Positions 54,544-63,701 of a stretch of 64,000 nucleotides of DNA are shown piece after piece (the first letter of the stretch is position 1; every line of letters begins with the position of its first letter). Below the pieces are notes generated by a model. It was not told where the DNA came from, ran no database searches, and worked only from the letters and a program-made list of their open reading frames with translations. Both the position numbers and the translations under genes were made by a program. The DNA is from Planctomycetaceae bacterium (GTDB taxonomy: Bacteria; Planctomycetota; Planctomycetia; Pirellulales; Pirellulaceae), in NCBI GenBank assembly GCA_002709225.1, contig PAQH01000039.1:43620-107619 (forward strand). The letters are read 5' to 3'.

Positions 54544-55527
54544 TCAGTTTGGATTCACCCAGCAGCGCAATGGTTGTTCACGAACTCCTGCCAATAAATT
54601 GTCGGCGGCAATTTCCGCCATACCATTTCGGCTGGAAACGGTACCACTCGCTATATGCGGTGCAATCACACAATTCGACAACTTCAGCAACGGGTCGTCC
54701 AAACCAAGCGGTTCTGGATTGGTCACATCGAGTCCCGCGGCAAAGATCTCTCCTCCAACCAGGGCCTCATAAAGATCCTGTTGATTGTGAATTGGACCAC
54801 GTGCACTGTTAACAAAAACAGCTGTCGGTTTCATCTGCACAAACGCGTCGCGGTCAAACATTTCCTCTGTCTCGGAATTCAAGTCAACGTGTACTGAAAC
54901 GAAGTCAGATTCCGCAAGCAGTGTGCTCCATTCGACCCGCTGCGCATCGAAATCCTGTTCCGCGGCCTCGTTACGGAACTTGTCAACATAGAGGATGCGC
55001 ATATCCCAGCCGCCATGACAACGGCGCGCAAGCGCGTGGCCAATCCGCCCCATGCCAACAATGCCCAGTGTTTTCCCGGCCAGGTCCTGACCGATGTGGC
55101 CAAGCGGTTCCCAGGTTTTCCAGTTTCCTTGTCGAATATATTCCTGTGCCTCAACAATGCGACGCGACGCGGAAATCAACAACGCAAAAGCCATATCGGC
55201 TGTTGCTTCGGTTAACACTCCAGGAGTATTCCCCACACGAATTCCACGTCGTGTCGCTTCCTCCACATCGATGTTGTTAAATCCCACAGCGAAGTTACTA
55301 ATTACTTTCAACTGTGGACCGGCCGCATCCATCAACTCCGCATCAATCCGCTCAGTCAGCAATGACAGAATACCCTCACAGCCTGCAACTTTTTCCAGCA
55401 GTACATCACGTGGGGGGGGAAGCGGTTCCTCCCAAACTTCGGCCCGACACTCTTGCAACACAGGACGGAGTCCCACATCGGGGATCAGACGAGTTACCAA
55501 CACGCGTGGCTTCTCATTCACGCTCAT
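54544..55527 (-). CDS. 2-hydroxyacid dehydrogenase (glyoxylate/hydroxypyruvate reductase-like)
   Basis: 327 residues, D-2-hydroxyacid dehydrogenase family. NAD-binding motif TLGIVGMGRIGHALARR; catalytic Arg in NSARGPI, Glu in NPEPLG and His in APHIASGT. The N-terminus and 'GVLTEATADMAFALLISAS' resemble GHPR/GRHPR reductases, which reduce hydroxypyruvate or glyoxylate. Cytosolic. The ATG at 55527 has a GAGGGAG sequence about 9 bases upstream. The WYL-regulator gene is 242 bases upstream on the same strand. Preference for NADPH or NADH is not readable. Confidence 0.92.
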   Translation of the reverse strand: MSVNEKPRVLVTRLIPDVGLRPVLQECRAEVWEEPLPPPRDVLLEKVAGCEGILSLLTERIDAELMDAAGPQLKVISNFAVGFNNIDVEEATRRGIRVGNTPGVLTEATADMAFALLISASRRIVEAQEYIRQGNWKTWEPLGHIGQDLAGKTLGIVGMGRIGHALARRCHGGWDMRILYVDKFRNEAAEQDFDAQRVEWSTLLAESDFVSVHVDLNSETEEMFDRDAFVQMKPTAVFVNSARGPIHNQQDLYEALVGGEIFAAGLDVTNPEPLGLDDPLLKLSNCVIAPHIASGTVSSRNGMAEIAADNLLAGVREQPLRCWVNPN

Positions 55528-55769
55528 GGCTCATGCTCCCTCTGATAGATCACATTCACTCAGAAACGCCAATGCCGTACACTTCCATGCAATCAGTCAG
55601 CTATTAGCGAATATAACCCAACCCGTCTTCAGCAGGGAACGCACGAGGAGATACTTTTTGCCCTGGCGACCAAGTGCATTCGGTGCATGCGTCATACCCA
55701 GTAGCATCCGTACTGCCCCAACTGCGTATACTTCCAGGCTATGTCTCGTTGTGACGACGCGGAAGCCAA

Positions 55770-56819
55770 TCAATCGGGACTGTAACGGCACACCATCTGT
55801 TGAACAATACGAGCCATGATCTGGCGGCAGGAATCAGGAGAGAGCACTTCCGCTTCTCCACCCAGGGCCAAGACACGGGGAATCACTTCCAACTCGTGTA
55901 CGACTGGAAGTGTCAAAGTAACGCTTCCATCCGCGTGTCGCTGCACTTTTTGCTCTGGATGCCACGGATCCTCGCTAACCCACGGTGCCGCCAACGTGCT
56001 GATCTTGACCGCAATCTCGATCGGATCCTGACCGGAAAAGATTCCCGTGCTTTGACGGAGATAATCGTCCAGTTGAAAATCTTCAGGCGGTTTGAACCAT
56101 TCATCAAGGGCCGTTGCTTTAGTAAAGCGATCAAGTTTGAAGCGACGGATGGGTGATTCAGTAGCTGACAATTCCTGCGCCACCGCCAGGATGTACAAGC
56201 TCGACTGAAAATAGATCACACCTAATGGTTCGATACGACGCTGCGCAGCCGGTTTGCCTAGGGATTGGTACTCGATCTCCACAACGCGATGTTCCAGAAT
56301 GGCACGATTGATCGTCTTCAATACTCCCTGATGGTTTTCGTAAGACTTGGTCGGTAAACCAAGTACTGCCAGGAATCGACGGTATTTTTCATAATGCTCC
56401 CAAACCGATGTGGGTAGTTCTTCTCGGACTTTGTTCCAGAACGTCTCGATCCCGTGCCAGAACGGCGTGCCCACTAAAGGCAACATCAGATCGCGACCTA
56501 GTGATAAGGCAATCAGCTCACTGGCAGAAGCGGTAATCTTGTGTGAACCTCGAAAACCGGACCCCAGCTTCCAGGCGCGCCCACGTTCCTGCTCATGCAC
56601 GTCGACATCAACACCGGCCAGTTGCAACGCTTCTAGATCGCGCCGCACTGTACGTACGTGCAACGAACTCAGACCTAGTTCTTCCACCAAATCGTCACGC
56701 AATTCTTCAAGGAGACGTCCGAATCGGTAACGCTCGAGAATCTGGAGAAGTTTGTGCTGACGGATGAGCTGCTCGTTGCGGGCCACTGCATTCACCCCAT
56801 GCTGCCAAGAAACCCACAC
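55770..56819 (-). CDS. WYL-domain transcriptional regulator
   Basis: 349 residues. An N-terminal helix-turn-helix (about 15-75: QILERYRFGRLLEELRDDLV, SSLHVRTVRRDLEALQLAGV) precedes a WYL ligand-binding domain (about 170-265: AILEHRVVEIEYQSLG, RIEPLGVIYFQSSLYILAVA, RFKLDRFTKATALDEWF) and a WCX-like C-terminus (LTLPVVHELEVIPRVLALGG). It likely represses or activates genes in response to a small ligand. The start is uncertain (GTG at 56819, 56795 or 56786). argJ lies upstream on the same strand, only 32 bases away. Confidence 0.88.
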   Translation of the reverse strand: MWVSWQHGVNAVARNEQLIRQHKLLQILERYRFGRLLEELRDDLVEELGLSSLHVRTVRRDLEALQLAGVDVDVHEQERGRAWKLGSGFRGSHKITASASELIALSLGRDLMLPLVGTPFWHGIETFWNKVREELPTSVWEHYEKYRRFLAVLGLPTKSYENHQGVLKTINRAILEHRVVEIEYQSLGKPAAQRRIEPLGVIYFQSSLYILAVAQELSATESPIRRFKLDRFTKATALDEWFKPPEDFQLDDYLRQSTGIFSGQDPIEIAVKISTLAAPWVSEDPWHPEQKVQRHADGSVTLTLPVVHELEVIPRVLALGGEAEVLSPDSCRQIMARIVQQMVCRYSPD

Positions 56820-56851
56820 ACCCGCAGAAGCCGCAGCTCCCTGGCAAGCGA

Positions 56852-58045
56852 TCAGGTGTGGTATTCCGAGTTGAAACGAACATACTCGACCGTCAAATCA
56901 CTTGTCCAGAAGCGGGCGCTCGCAGACCCTTCGGCGAAGGTCAATTCCACCATCGTTTCCCGTTGCTCACGCATTGACTGACTGACAACTGCAGCATCAA
57001 ATTCCACCGGTGCACCATTCTGAAATAAGCAGAAGCCGTTCAACACCAGACCCAGACGATCTCTGTCAAAGGCCACACCAGCGTAACCCACTGCCGAGAC
57101 TATCCTCCCCCAATTGGGATCTGCGCCGGCAATTCCCGTTTTGACGAGATTGCTGTGGGCAACCGTTTCCGCAATCCGACGTGCATCTGTCTCGGTAGCG
57201 CATCCAGACACCTGGATATTGATCAAATGACTGGCCCCCTCTCCGTCGTCTGCAATCTGTCGCGCCAGCTCGATACAAACTTCTTTCACTGCCTCAGCAA
57301 ATGCAGCGAGTGCACTTCCTGCCAGGGGCTCGTCCAAAGCTGCTCCACTTGCCAGCAGCAACACCGTGTCATTAGTACTCATGTGTCCTTCGACACTAAT
57401 GCAATTGAAACTGGCGTCGGTGCAGGTCTGCAGCGTAGCTTGCGCCGTCTCGGAAGTCAGTTGGGCATCAGTCACGATGATCGCCAACATTGTCGCCATT
57501 CGTGGCCCAATCATCCCCGCACCCTTACACATACCAAGTACTCGAACTGTCTGTCCATCCAATACGATTTCGCGATGTGCTGTCTTCGGACCTTTGTCCG
57601 TGGTGGTGATCCCTTGTGCCGCAGCGAACCACTCCAACTCGCCGTTTCCCAGGCAGGACGCTGCCGAAGAGATACCGCCGGCGATCTGGTCCATCGGCAA
57701 ATACTCGCCAATGATACCGGTCGACATGACCAAGACCTGTTGCTGATCAGCTTGAATCGCCTCAGCCGTAAGTCGCGCCATTTCATGCGCGTCAGCCAAA
57801 CCCCTGGCACCGGTACAGGCATTCGCATTTCCAGAGTTGACAACAACCGCGCGCACATCCTGGCTGGGGGTGCGGCCCCGGTCTAGCTCCACCGGCGCTG
57901 CGTACATCAAATTTTCCGTATAAACCCCCGCCGCCACACTCGCTGGCGAGCAGGTTACCAGCACCAAATCTGGTTTTTGTGGATCCGACTTGATACCGCA
58001 ATGAACTCCTGAAAACCGAAATCCCGCCGGAATAGGTAGAACCAT
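56852..58045 (-). CDS. argJ: Bifunctional ornithine acetyltransferase / N-acetylglutamate synthase
   Basis: 397 residues, Ntn-type autoprocessing enzyme of arginine biosynthesis. It recycles the acetyl group from N-acetylornithine to glutamate. The self-cleavage site is CKGAGMIGPRMATML, with Thr185 as the new N-terminal nucleophile. Other family segments: VVNSGNANACTG, MSTGIIGEYLPMD, SVEGHMSTNDTVLLLASG. The ATG at 58045 has AGGTGA 9 bases upstream. No other arg genes are adjacent. Whether it also makes N-acetylglutamate de novo cannot be read. Confidence 0.95.
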   Translation of the reverse strand: MVLPIPAGFRFSGVHCGIKSDPQKPDLVLVTCSPASVAAGVYTENLMYAAPVELDRGRTPSQDVRAVVVNSGNANACTGARGLADAHEMARLTAEAIQADQQQVLVMSTGIIGEYLPMDQIAGGISSAASCLGNGELEWFAAAQGITTTDKGPKTAHREIVLDGQTVRVLGMCKGAGMIGPRMATMLAIIVTDAQLTSETAQATLQTCTDASFNCISVEGHMSTNDTVLLLASGAALDEPLAGSALAAFAEAVKEVCIELARQIADDGEGASHLINIQVSGCATETDARRIAETVAHSNLVKTGIAGADPNWGRIVSAVGYAGVAFDRDRLGLVLNGFCLFQNGAPVEFDAAVVSQSMREQRETMVELTFAEGSASARFWTSDLTVEYVRFNSEYHT

Positions 58046-58199
58046 AAGTCATTTCACCTGACGAGAGTGGGTACAAGCAGGACGAGGTGTTGCCGATTCT
58101 GACTTTCAACAGAGTGACTTGCAAGCTGCTAAACTGTCGACGTCAAGTGACTCATGCGTTGGTAGAGCTCAGACCCGTTCCCGAGAAACACTCTTTCCA

Positions 58200-58709
58200 T
58201 CAACGTCTCGCTTCACGAACCAGATGGGACAGTTCAGGCAAGATTACGCGATCCAAAGCAAGTGAAACAGCGGCTCGAGATCCGGGCATCGTCAACAACA
58301 GAGTGTTTTGCATCAACCCCCCTGTGGCGCGACTCAACATTGCAGCCGGCCCAATCTCCTGGTAGCTGAGCATCCGAAACAACTCTCCGTAGCCTGGTAA
58401 CGAACGGGTTAAGAGATCAGAAACGGTCTCAAACGTCTGGTCTCGCGCACTAATACCTGTGCCACCGGTAAGCAGCACGCAATCGATGTCCGACTGATCG
58501 CGAAACTGCTCCAACAAGCAACGTAATTGCTCAGGTTCGTCGGGAATGATGTCCCGATGCACCACCTCGTGACCAGCGGTGAAGAGTCGATCCACTACTG
58601 TTTGACCACCCGTGTCCGTTTCCATGGTTCGGGTATCGCTCAGCGTGATCACTGCACAGCGAATGCTCTGAGGCGCATCCGCCTTGTGTTGGTCTGGTGT
58701 CGTAGCCAT
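58200..58709 (-). CDS. moaB: Molybdenum cofactor biosynthesis protein MoaB/MogA
   Basis: 169 residues. Family segments: CAVITLSDTRTMETDTGG, LLTGGTGISARDQTFE, and LTMPGSRAAVSLALDRV. The protein adenylylates molybdopterin for metal insertion, or plays a related part in cofactor assembly; MoaB and MogA are not cleanly separable here. Cytosolic, trimer or hexamer. The gap to argJ on the same strand is about 150 bases. No other moa genes are in the window. Confidence 0.92.
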   Translation of the reverse strand: MATTPDQHKADAPQSIRCAVITLSDTRTMETDTGGQTVVDRLFTAGHEVVHRDIIPDEPEQLRCLLEQFRDQSDIDCVLLTGGTGISARDQTFETVSDLLTRSLPGYGELFRMLSYQEIGPAAMLSRATGGLMQNTLLLTMPGSRAAVSLALDRVILPELSHLVREARR

Positions 58710-58768
58710 GGCAACCCATTAACGAAAGCATCTAGCAACTTTGTCCTAGATCAGAATCACAATCGCGC

Positions 58769-58794
58769 AAAAAAAAAGCGCCGCACAGCGGCGC
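58769..58794 (-). terminator. Rho-independent terminator of the Gly/Met-repeat gene
   Basis: Read on the minus strand: a 7-bp GC-only stem (GCGCCGC with GCGGCGC, 3-base loop, 58778-58794) followed by nine T (58769-58777). It lies 43 bases beyond the stop codon at 58837. Confidence 0.9.
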
Positions 58795-58836
58795 CTGATG
58801 AATTAATTATATCGAACCAACAACCCCTTGGCGAGA

Positions 58837-59760
58837 TTACTGATTACTGAGCGAGTCCAACTTGGCCACATCATCGTTGGCCAGACTCTCACGTTGTGAT
58901 TGCTGGCCACGACGGACGGCCTCGTTCGCAATCCGAATGGCATACCCGATCTCTCGGCGAGAAAAGTACTTGCGGAAATAACCATTGCTCAAACGAATGC
59001 GATCCTTGTTGGCCAATTCCCACCAACTCAAATTGTCCGTTAGGTGCCAGGCAGCCGCTTGGGCTGAGTTACGGGGCACCTGTCCATTACCGACCATTTT
59101 GCAGAGCGCGATCACATCTTGCTTCTTGGTAAAACGTTCAATAGGAATCATCGTGTACTTCATACGAGGCGTCGGATCCTTCTTACCTTCTTCCAGACAG
59201 AGCGTGTCGACCTTGATCTTGCGTTCGCGGGCCGGCTCGAGATTAAACATTCCGCCACCGCCACCGCCCATACCGCCACCGCCCATACCGCCACCGCCCA
59301 TACCGCCGCCACCCATACCGCCGCCACCCATACCGCCGCCGCCCATACCGCCGCCCATACCTTGACCACCGCCGCCGCCACCACCCATACCGCCACCACC
59401 CATACCGCCGCCACCCATACCGCCACCACCGCCCATGCCACCGCCCATACCGCCCATTTGGGCAAGTACCGCGTTGGGAACCGCTGCAAAAGCTTCCGGC
59501 AACTTGATGCTGATCGGTTTATCGGTTTTGTTCTTGATTCTTACCGTGGCCTGACGGGCGTTCTTCGGTATGAACTGGACTTCAATTTTGCCCGCATCGC
59601 GCCCCGCAAAAAACTCAACGACTTGAGCGTGAACTTGTGGGGCCTTCCTGGAACGCGCGCTGCGACGCACTTTCGCAGCCGAAAGCAACGCAGGTGACAA
59701 CACGAGGGCTGCCATTGCGGAAAGTGTGACCGCGCGGCGTGCAAAACCGATAGCCTTCAT
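58837..59760 (-). CDS. Secreted Gly/Met-repeat protein
   Basis: 307 residues. A signal peptide (about 1-29, ending LLSAA) is followed by a beta-like domain (about 40-100: AQVVEFFAGRDAGKIEVQFI, ATVRIKNKTDKPISIKLP), about 70 residues of MGGGG/GGMGG repeats (roughly 102-170), and a C-terminal domain with MFNLEPARERKIKVDTLCLE and KQDVIALCKMVGNGQVPRNS. The DNA repeat at 59255-59461 is built of near-15-base units. The ATG at 59760 follows AGGAG closely. Promoter, leader hairpin and terminator are all visible, so it is probably a separately regulated, well-expressed transcript. The family is unknown to me; similar proteins occur in planctomycetes. Confidence 0.8.
   Translation of the reverse strand: MKAIGFARRAVTLSAMAALVLSPALLSAAKVRRSARSRKAPQVHAQVVEFFAGRDAGKIEVQFIPKNARQATVRIKNKTDKPISIKLPEAFAAVPNAVLAQMGGMGGGMGGGGGMGGGGMGGGGMGGGGGGGQGMGGGMGGGGMGGGGMGGGGMGGGGMGGGGMGGGGGGMFNLEPARERKIKVDTLCLEEGKKDPTPRMKYTMIPIERFTKKQDVIALCKMVGNGQVPRNSAQAAAWHLTDNLSWWELANKDRIRLSNGYFRKYFSRREIGYAIRIANEAVRRGQQSQRESLANDDVAKLDSLSNQ
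59255..59461 (-). repeat. In-frame tandem repeat encoding Gly/Met units
   Basis: Imperfect tandem units near 15 bases, C/G-rich on the plus strand and coding for repeated GMGGG on the minus strand. Slippage would change the number of units in frame. It is not a CRISPR array: there are no unique spacers. Confidence 0.85.
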
Positions 59761-59788
59761 TGGTATTCTCCTACCTGCTTTAAATGTC

Positions 59789-59815
59789 CCAGACAGTCTA
59801 ACCTAAGCTGTCTGG
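59789..59815 (-). promoter_or_regulatory. Perfect inverted repeat in the leader of the Gly/Met-repeat gene
   Basis: CCAGACAG at 59789-59796 and its exact complement CTGTCTGG at 59808-59815, with an 11-base loop. It lies 29-55 bases upstream of the ATG in the predicted 5' untranslated region. It could be an RNA hairpin or an operator. Confidence 0.45.
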
Positions 59816-59916
59816 TCAGGTCACCCAGGTAAACAGGGCGCCCGATTGGTTCCCCGTGCTCTTACGATGACCTGCACCATGCGCACCCCGTCAATCCGAG
59901 GTTACTCCCGAACTCT

Positions 59917-59945
59917 ACAATACTAGACTGCGATTACCATTCCAA
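59917..59945 (-). promoter_or_regulatory. Candidate sigma70-type promoter of the Gly/Met-repeat gene
   Basis: Read on the minus strand: TTGGAA (59940-59945), 17 bases, then TATTGT (59917-59922). The A/T tract just upstream could serve as an UP element. A leader of about 150 bases would follow. Confidence 0.4.
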
Positions 59946-60246
59946 GAAAAAAAACTTTGAAACCTGACCGAGAAAGTAGGCCAATCCCCTCAATCGGGGG
60001 AATTAGGTGGATCTTCTCGACTACATGGAATAGGTCTTTCCCGGCCGAACACGCTCATCACACCGCCAGATCGCTATGACCCGGACGACTTGACCTGATT
60101 CTGCACACGCCAACACCCTGTCACCCCGACAAGCTGCTCGCGGGTGGTAAAATACAACGATCGAGCTGTCCGTTGACAAGAACTCCGGTAACAACGCGAA
60201 CTGCCCTTCACCTGTCCATCTGCGCCCTCAAACCGGACTCTGAAAG

Positions 60247-61812
60247 ATGACATTCCGCCGAGCTACTACCGGGCTAGGACTCCTGGCACTGCTCGCATTT
60301 TGTGGTTGGCTACTGGTGACGGTACCCCCCACTGTGGTGTCCCAGTTCCAGGAAATTGAATCCGCCAGTGATACGGTGCGGTTGGTTTACCTGGTCTCGG
60401 TTGGTACTGGTGGTACTCTGTTGGCTCTTAGTGTCTGCGGCTGCATCTGGTTCGTCTGGAGTCGCACGCGTCGAAAACGCCGCCGCCAAAAGCAATCCCA
60501 AACAACGCCTGGAAACTTGAGCCCGCAACAGCGGCAAGAAGAAATTGACCAGAATCTCGCGCAGGTCCAGGATCTGCGGGGCGATCCCTCGGTCTCTGGG
60601 CCAGTGCAACGTGAATTGGATTCCCTGATCCATGAACTGGAAGCGAAACAAGAAAGCCAGGAATTACAGATTGCTGCGTTTGGCACCGTTTCGAGTGGCA
60701 AATCCTCGGTTCTCAATGCACTCGCCGGACGAGAAGTTTTCGCCACCGATGCAAGGGGTGGTACGACCATACACCGAAATCAGATCCCCTGGCCTGGCAC
60801 GGACCGGTTGACGCTGGTCGATACTCCAGGGATCGATGAAATCGATGGCGCGGCGCATGTACACATTGCAACGACCGCGGCGCAAGACGCCGATTTGGTC
60901 CTGCTGGTCGTCGATGGAGCGTTACGGTCCTCCGAGTTCGAATTGCTCCAACGTCTGGGAGAAATGGAAAAGAAGGTCCTCGTGTGCCTCAATAAAGAGG
61001 ATTGGTTTACAGAGGATGATCGCAACTCGCTGCTTGACCAGATCGGTCAACAACTAAGCCCACAGGTCAGCCGCCGGGATATTGTCACAGTACAAGCAAA
61101 AACTGCCCAACGTGCTCGTACTCGAATAACCAGCTCCGGGCAGGAAGTCGAAGAATTTGTCGAGTTACCTGTCGACATCTCGGATTTGGCCAACCGGATG
61201 ATGGAACTCGTAGAGCACGACGGTCGTGATCTGTTGCTGGCTAACCTGCTCTTGCAGTCACGCGGAATGGTAGACCAGGCGCAGGATCGCATTCGCCATG
61301 CCCTTGAAACTCGCGCCCGCAGTACTGTCGACGGCGCAATGTGGGCCGCTGGAGGTGCTGCAGCTCTCAGCCCTTTACCGTTAGTCGATCTGGCGGCTGG
61401 AAGTGCGATTTCAGTCAAAATGGTTGTCGATCTATCACGTATCTTCCGTCAGGAACTCGACGTCCAGACAGCGCTAAAACTGCTCGGAGAACTCGGCAAG
61501 AATCTGATTGCCATCTTGGGAGTCAGTGCCGCGACGCCTGCCGCCGCCAGTGCCGTAGCAACGATTTTGAAGACGGTTCCCGGAGCGGGCACCCTCGCAG
61601 GCGGAATGCTGCAAGGTGCCGTCCAGGCATTGGTTACACGCTGGATCGGCATGGTCTTCATCAAGTATTTTCAAAACGAAATGCACCAACCAGCTCCCGA
61701 CCTCGCTTCCCTGGCACGTCGTGAATGGCAACGCCTGACGACCATTAATGAACTGCGCAAAGTACTGCAAGCAGCCCGCACGAAAATGCACACGGATGAC
61801 AGCCCTGATTAA
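60247..61812 (+). CDS. GTPase with two membrane helices and DUF697 domain
   Basis: 521 residues. Two hydrophobic helices lie at about 9-25 and 48-72, followed by a basic stretch (SRTRRKRRR). The dynamin/Era-like GTPase domain has the P-loop GTVSSGKS (146-153), GGTT (171-174), DTPG (192-195) and NKED (249-252). The C-terminal DUF697 part (about 365-490) is hydrophobic: PLPLVDLAAGSAISVKMVVD and AVATILKTVPGAGTLAGGML. DUF697 proteins are membrane-associated GTPases of unknown role. The second DUF697 GTPase gene begins 60 bases after its stop. No ribosome-binding site decides the start. Confidence 0.9.
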   Translation: MTFRRATTGLGLLALLAFCGWLLVTVPPTVVSQFQEIESASDTVRLVYLVSVGTGGTLLALSVCGCIWFVWSRTRRKRRRQKQSQTTPGNLSPQQRQEEIDQNLAQVQDLRGDPSVSGPVQRELDSLIHELEAKQESQELQIAAFGTVSSGKSSVLNALAGREVFATDARGGTTIHRNQIPWPGTDRLTLVDTPGIDEIDGAAHVHIATTAAQDADLVLLVVDGALRSSEFELLQRLGEMEKKVLVCLNKEDWFTEDDRNSLLDQIGQQLSPQVSRRDIVTVQAKTAQRARTRITSSGQEVEEFVELPVDISDLANRMMELVEHDGRDLLLANLLLQSRGMVDQAQDRIRHALETRARSTVDGAMWAAGGAAALSPLPLVDLAAGSAISVKMVVDLSRIFRQELDVQTALKLLGELGKNLIAILGVSAATPAAASAVATILKTVPGAGTLAGGMLQGAVQALVTRWIGMVFIKYFQNEMHQPAPDLASLARREWQRLTTINELRKVLQAARTKMHTDDSPD

Positions 61813-61872
61813 CAGCCGGCACCCACTGACGCCCCCCTACGATCCGCCTCTCGACCAACGGATACTGTCATT

Positions 61873-63207
61873 GTGAACGATGTGACGCTCTCCCCTGACG
61901 ACCATTACAGCCAAGCGATGGCTTCCATCGAGCGGACGATCGACAAACTCCGCCGCTGTTCTGACGCCGAGCGTAAACAACTCAAGGGAGATCTTTCGCA
62001 GTTACAGGAAATGGTCACAAAGTTGACAAGCGGCCGCATCGAAATTGTTGTATTCGGTGAAATCAGCACGGGAAAGTCGGCTTTGATCAATGCTCTGGTC
62101 GGGGAATCGGTCGTCGAAGTCGACGTACAAGGTGGCTGGACACGTGATATCTGGAAGATCCCTTGGGACGGTGCCGGGTATTGTGTTCCCGGTCTGGCTG
62201 AATCACAGGTGGTACTCATCGATACACCAGGTTTGAACGAAGTCGGGGGTGATCAACGCACCGACCTGGCTACTACCGCTGCCCGTCAGGCCGATCTGAT
62301 TCTGTTTGTCACCGACTCGGATTTAAACGAAACCGAACATGTTGCACTAAGTAATCTGGCAGGCACCCATAAACCCATACTGGTGGTGCTAAACAAGATC
62401 GATCAATACTCACCCGAACAACAGGCACGGCTGCTGGATGTGCTCCGTTCTGAGCGACTTTTGGACCTGGTTCCCGCAGCACACCTTGTCGCAACCGCCG
62501 CAGATCCCCGGGAACGCGAATACATCATTGAATCGGAGCGTGGCGACCGCCGTAGCGAGTGGCGCAAACCAGAACCAGAAATCGAGGATCTCAAGGTCTC
62601 CATTCTCTCGGTACTTGAGAAAGATGGACTGGCTTTATTGGCTCTGAATGCAGCACTTTACGCCGCCGATAAATCAGACCGCATTGCTTCGTTACGCGTC
62701 CGCTTGCGACTCAAACAGGCCAATCAGACCATTTTAAGTTTCGCAACCATCAAGTCCGTAGCTGTTGCCACCAATCGGATCCCCATCCTCGATACCGTAG
62801 GTGGGCTGGCCGTCGACGTCACCATGGTCGTCACGCTGGCGCATATCTATGGACTAGAACTCTCCTGGATGCACGCGCGTCAATTGGTACGCTCAATTGG
62901 TAAAGCCGCTGGTTTTGCGATGCTCGCCGAAACCGGTACACACCTGGCTAGTTGGGCCTTTACGATACTTACCGCCGGTGCCGGCGCGATACTCACCGCG
63001 GTGCCACAAGGAGCTGCCGCGGGGTATGGTTCCTTTATTGTTGGGCAGGCTGCTAAATATTATTTTGAACACGGCGCGTCCTGGGGAGGCGAATCACCTA
63101 AAGTTGTCATTCGCCGTATTCTTGAAGAAACCGACAAACAGTCGATTCTGAACCAGATGAAAGAAGAGATTCACAAGAAACTCGCATGGAATCGGCACGC
63201 GCCCTGA
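61873..63207 (+). CDS. Second GTPase with DUF697 domain
   Basis: 444 residues without N-terminal helices. GTPase motifs: P-loop GEISTGKS (62-69), GGWT (87-90, G2-like), DTPG (117-120), NKID (174-177). The DUF697-like C-terminal part (about 295-415) is hydrophobic: IPILDTVGGLAVDVTMVVTL, AILTAVPQGAAAGYGSF, YYFEHGASWGG. GTG start at 61873; no strong ribosome-binding site. A paralogue of the previous gene, about 60 bases downstream of it, and overlapping the gamma-glutamylcyclotransferase-like gene by 22 bases. The pair may act as a heteromer. Confidence 0.9.
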   Translation: MNDVTLSPDDHYSQAMASIERTIDKLRRCSDAERKQLKGDLSQLQEMVTKLTSGRIEIVVFGEISTGKSALINALVGESVVEVDVQGGWTRDIWKIPWDGAGYCVPGLAESQVVLIDTPGLNEVGGDQRTDLATTAARQADLILFVTDSDLNETEHVALSNLAGTHKPILVVLNKIDQYSPEQQARLLDVLRSERLLDLVPAAHLVATAADPREREYIIESERGDRRSEWRKPEPEIEDLKVSILSVLEKDGLALLALNAALYAADKSDRIASLRVRLRLKQANQTILSFATIKSVAVATNRIPILDTVGGLAVDVTMVVTLAHIYGLELSWMHARQLVRSIGKAAGFAMLAETGTHLASWAFTILTAGAGAILTAVPQGAAAGYGSFIVGQAAKYYFEHGASWGGESPKVVIRRILEETDKQSILNQMKEEIHKKLAWNRHAP

Positions 63208-63701
63208 CCACTGCAGAGCAGCTCCGCCAAGACGCACCGATGGCAACCCCAGACCAGACTTGCAATCCCAGGACTTCACCCCAAGGGGTGTTTGTCTACG
63301 GCACATTGCAACAGGGTGAAGAACGAGCAGGGGCATGGCCTCGATCTCCACGTTCGCGCCAGCAGGCAACGGCGCGAGGAATCCTGTTTGACCTGGGTCC
63401 CTACCCGGCGATGCTGCCCGGCAACGACCTCGTCGGCGGAGAGTTCTGCGAAATCACAACTCTAGACATGCCGGCCACACTCCAGGTGTTGGATCACATC
63501 GAAGGCTATAATCAGGGCGACGCGAACCTGTATGAGCGCCGGGTCATCGCCTGCTATCTGGAAACCGGAAAAACCGTGTCAGCCTACACCTATTTTCTCG
63601 CTCAATCTGACAGGACCCACGCGCTGGACAAAGTCGCTGCCGGGTCAGATGGGATCCACCGGTGGAGACGCGGCTCCCTTTGCCGTACTACCGAACAATG
63701 A
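63186..63701 (+). CDS. Gamma-glutamylcyclotransferase-like protein (AIG2/GGCT fold)
   Basis: 171 residues. The fold signature VFVYGTLQQGEERAG starts at about residue 35, followed by DLGPYPAMLPGNDLVGGEF and VLDHIEGYN, whose Glu is the usual acid/base. The enzyme cyclises gamma-glutamyl groups to 5-oxoproline, or acts on related amides; many family members have other substrates. The start may be ATG at 63186 (22 bases inside the GTPase gene) or ATG at 63240. Overlap suggests coupled expression with the GTPases. The C-terminus after about residue 155 (WRRGSLCRTTEQ) is not family-like. Confidence 0.85.
   Translation: MESARALTTAEQLRQDAPMATPDQTCNPRTSPQGVFVYGTLQQGEERAGAWPRSPRSRQQATARGILFDLGPYPAMLPGNDLVGGEFCEITTLDMPATLQVLDHIEGYNQGDANLYERRVIACYLETGKTVSAYTYFLAQSDRTHALDKVAAGSDGIHRWRRGSLCRTTEQ

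Larger units (their letters stand above)
59761..60246. other. Intergenic region between divergent genes
   Basis: About 490 bases between the Gly/Met-repeat gene (minus) and the first DUF697 GTPase (plus). It contains a minus-strand promoter candidate (59917-59945) and a leader inverted repeat (59789-59815). An A-tract at 59946-59953 abuts the promoter. No gene was recognised. Confidence 0.5.

Noticed and set aside
59255..59461. CRISPR-like array
   Set aside because: Units are about 15 bases with no unique spacers, and they keep an open protein frame.
59119..59697. Plus-strand Thr/Ala/His-rich repeat frame
   Set aside because: It is the antisense shadow of the Gly/Met-repeat gene, which has a signal peptide, ribosome-binding site and terminator.
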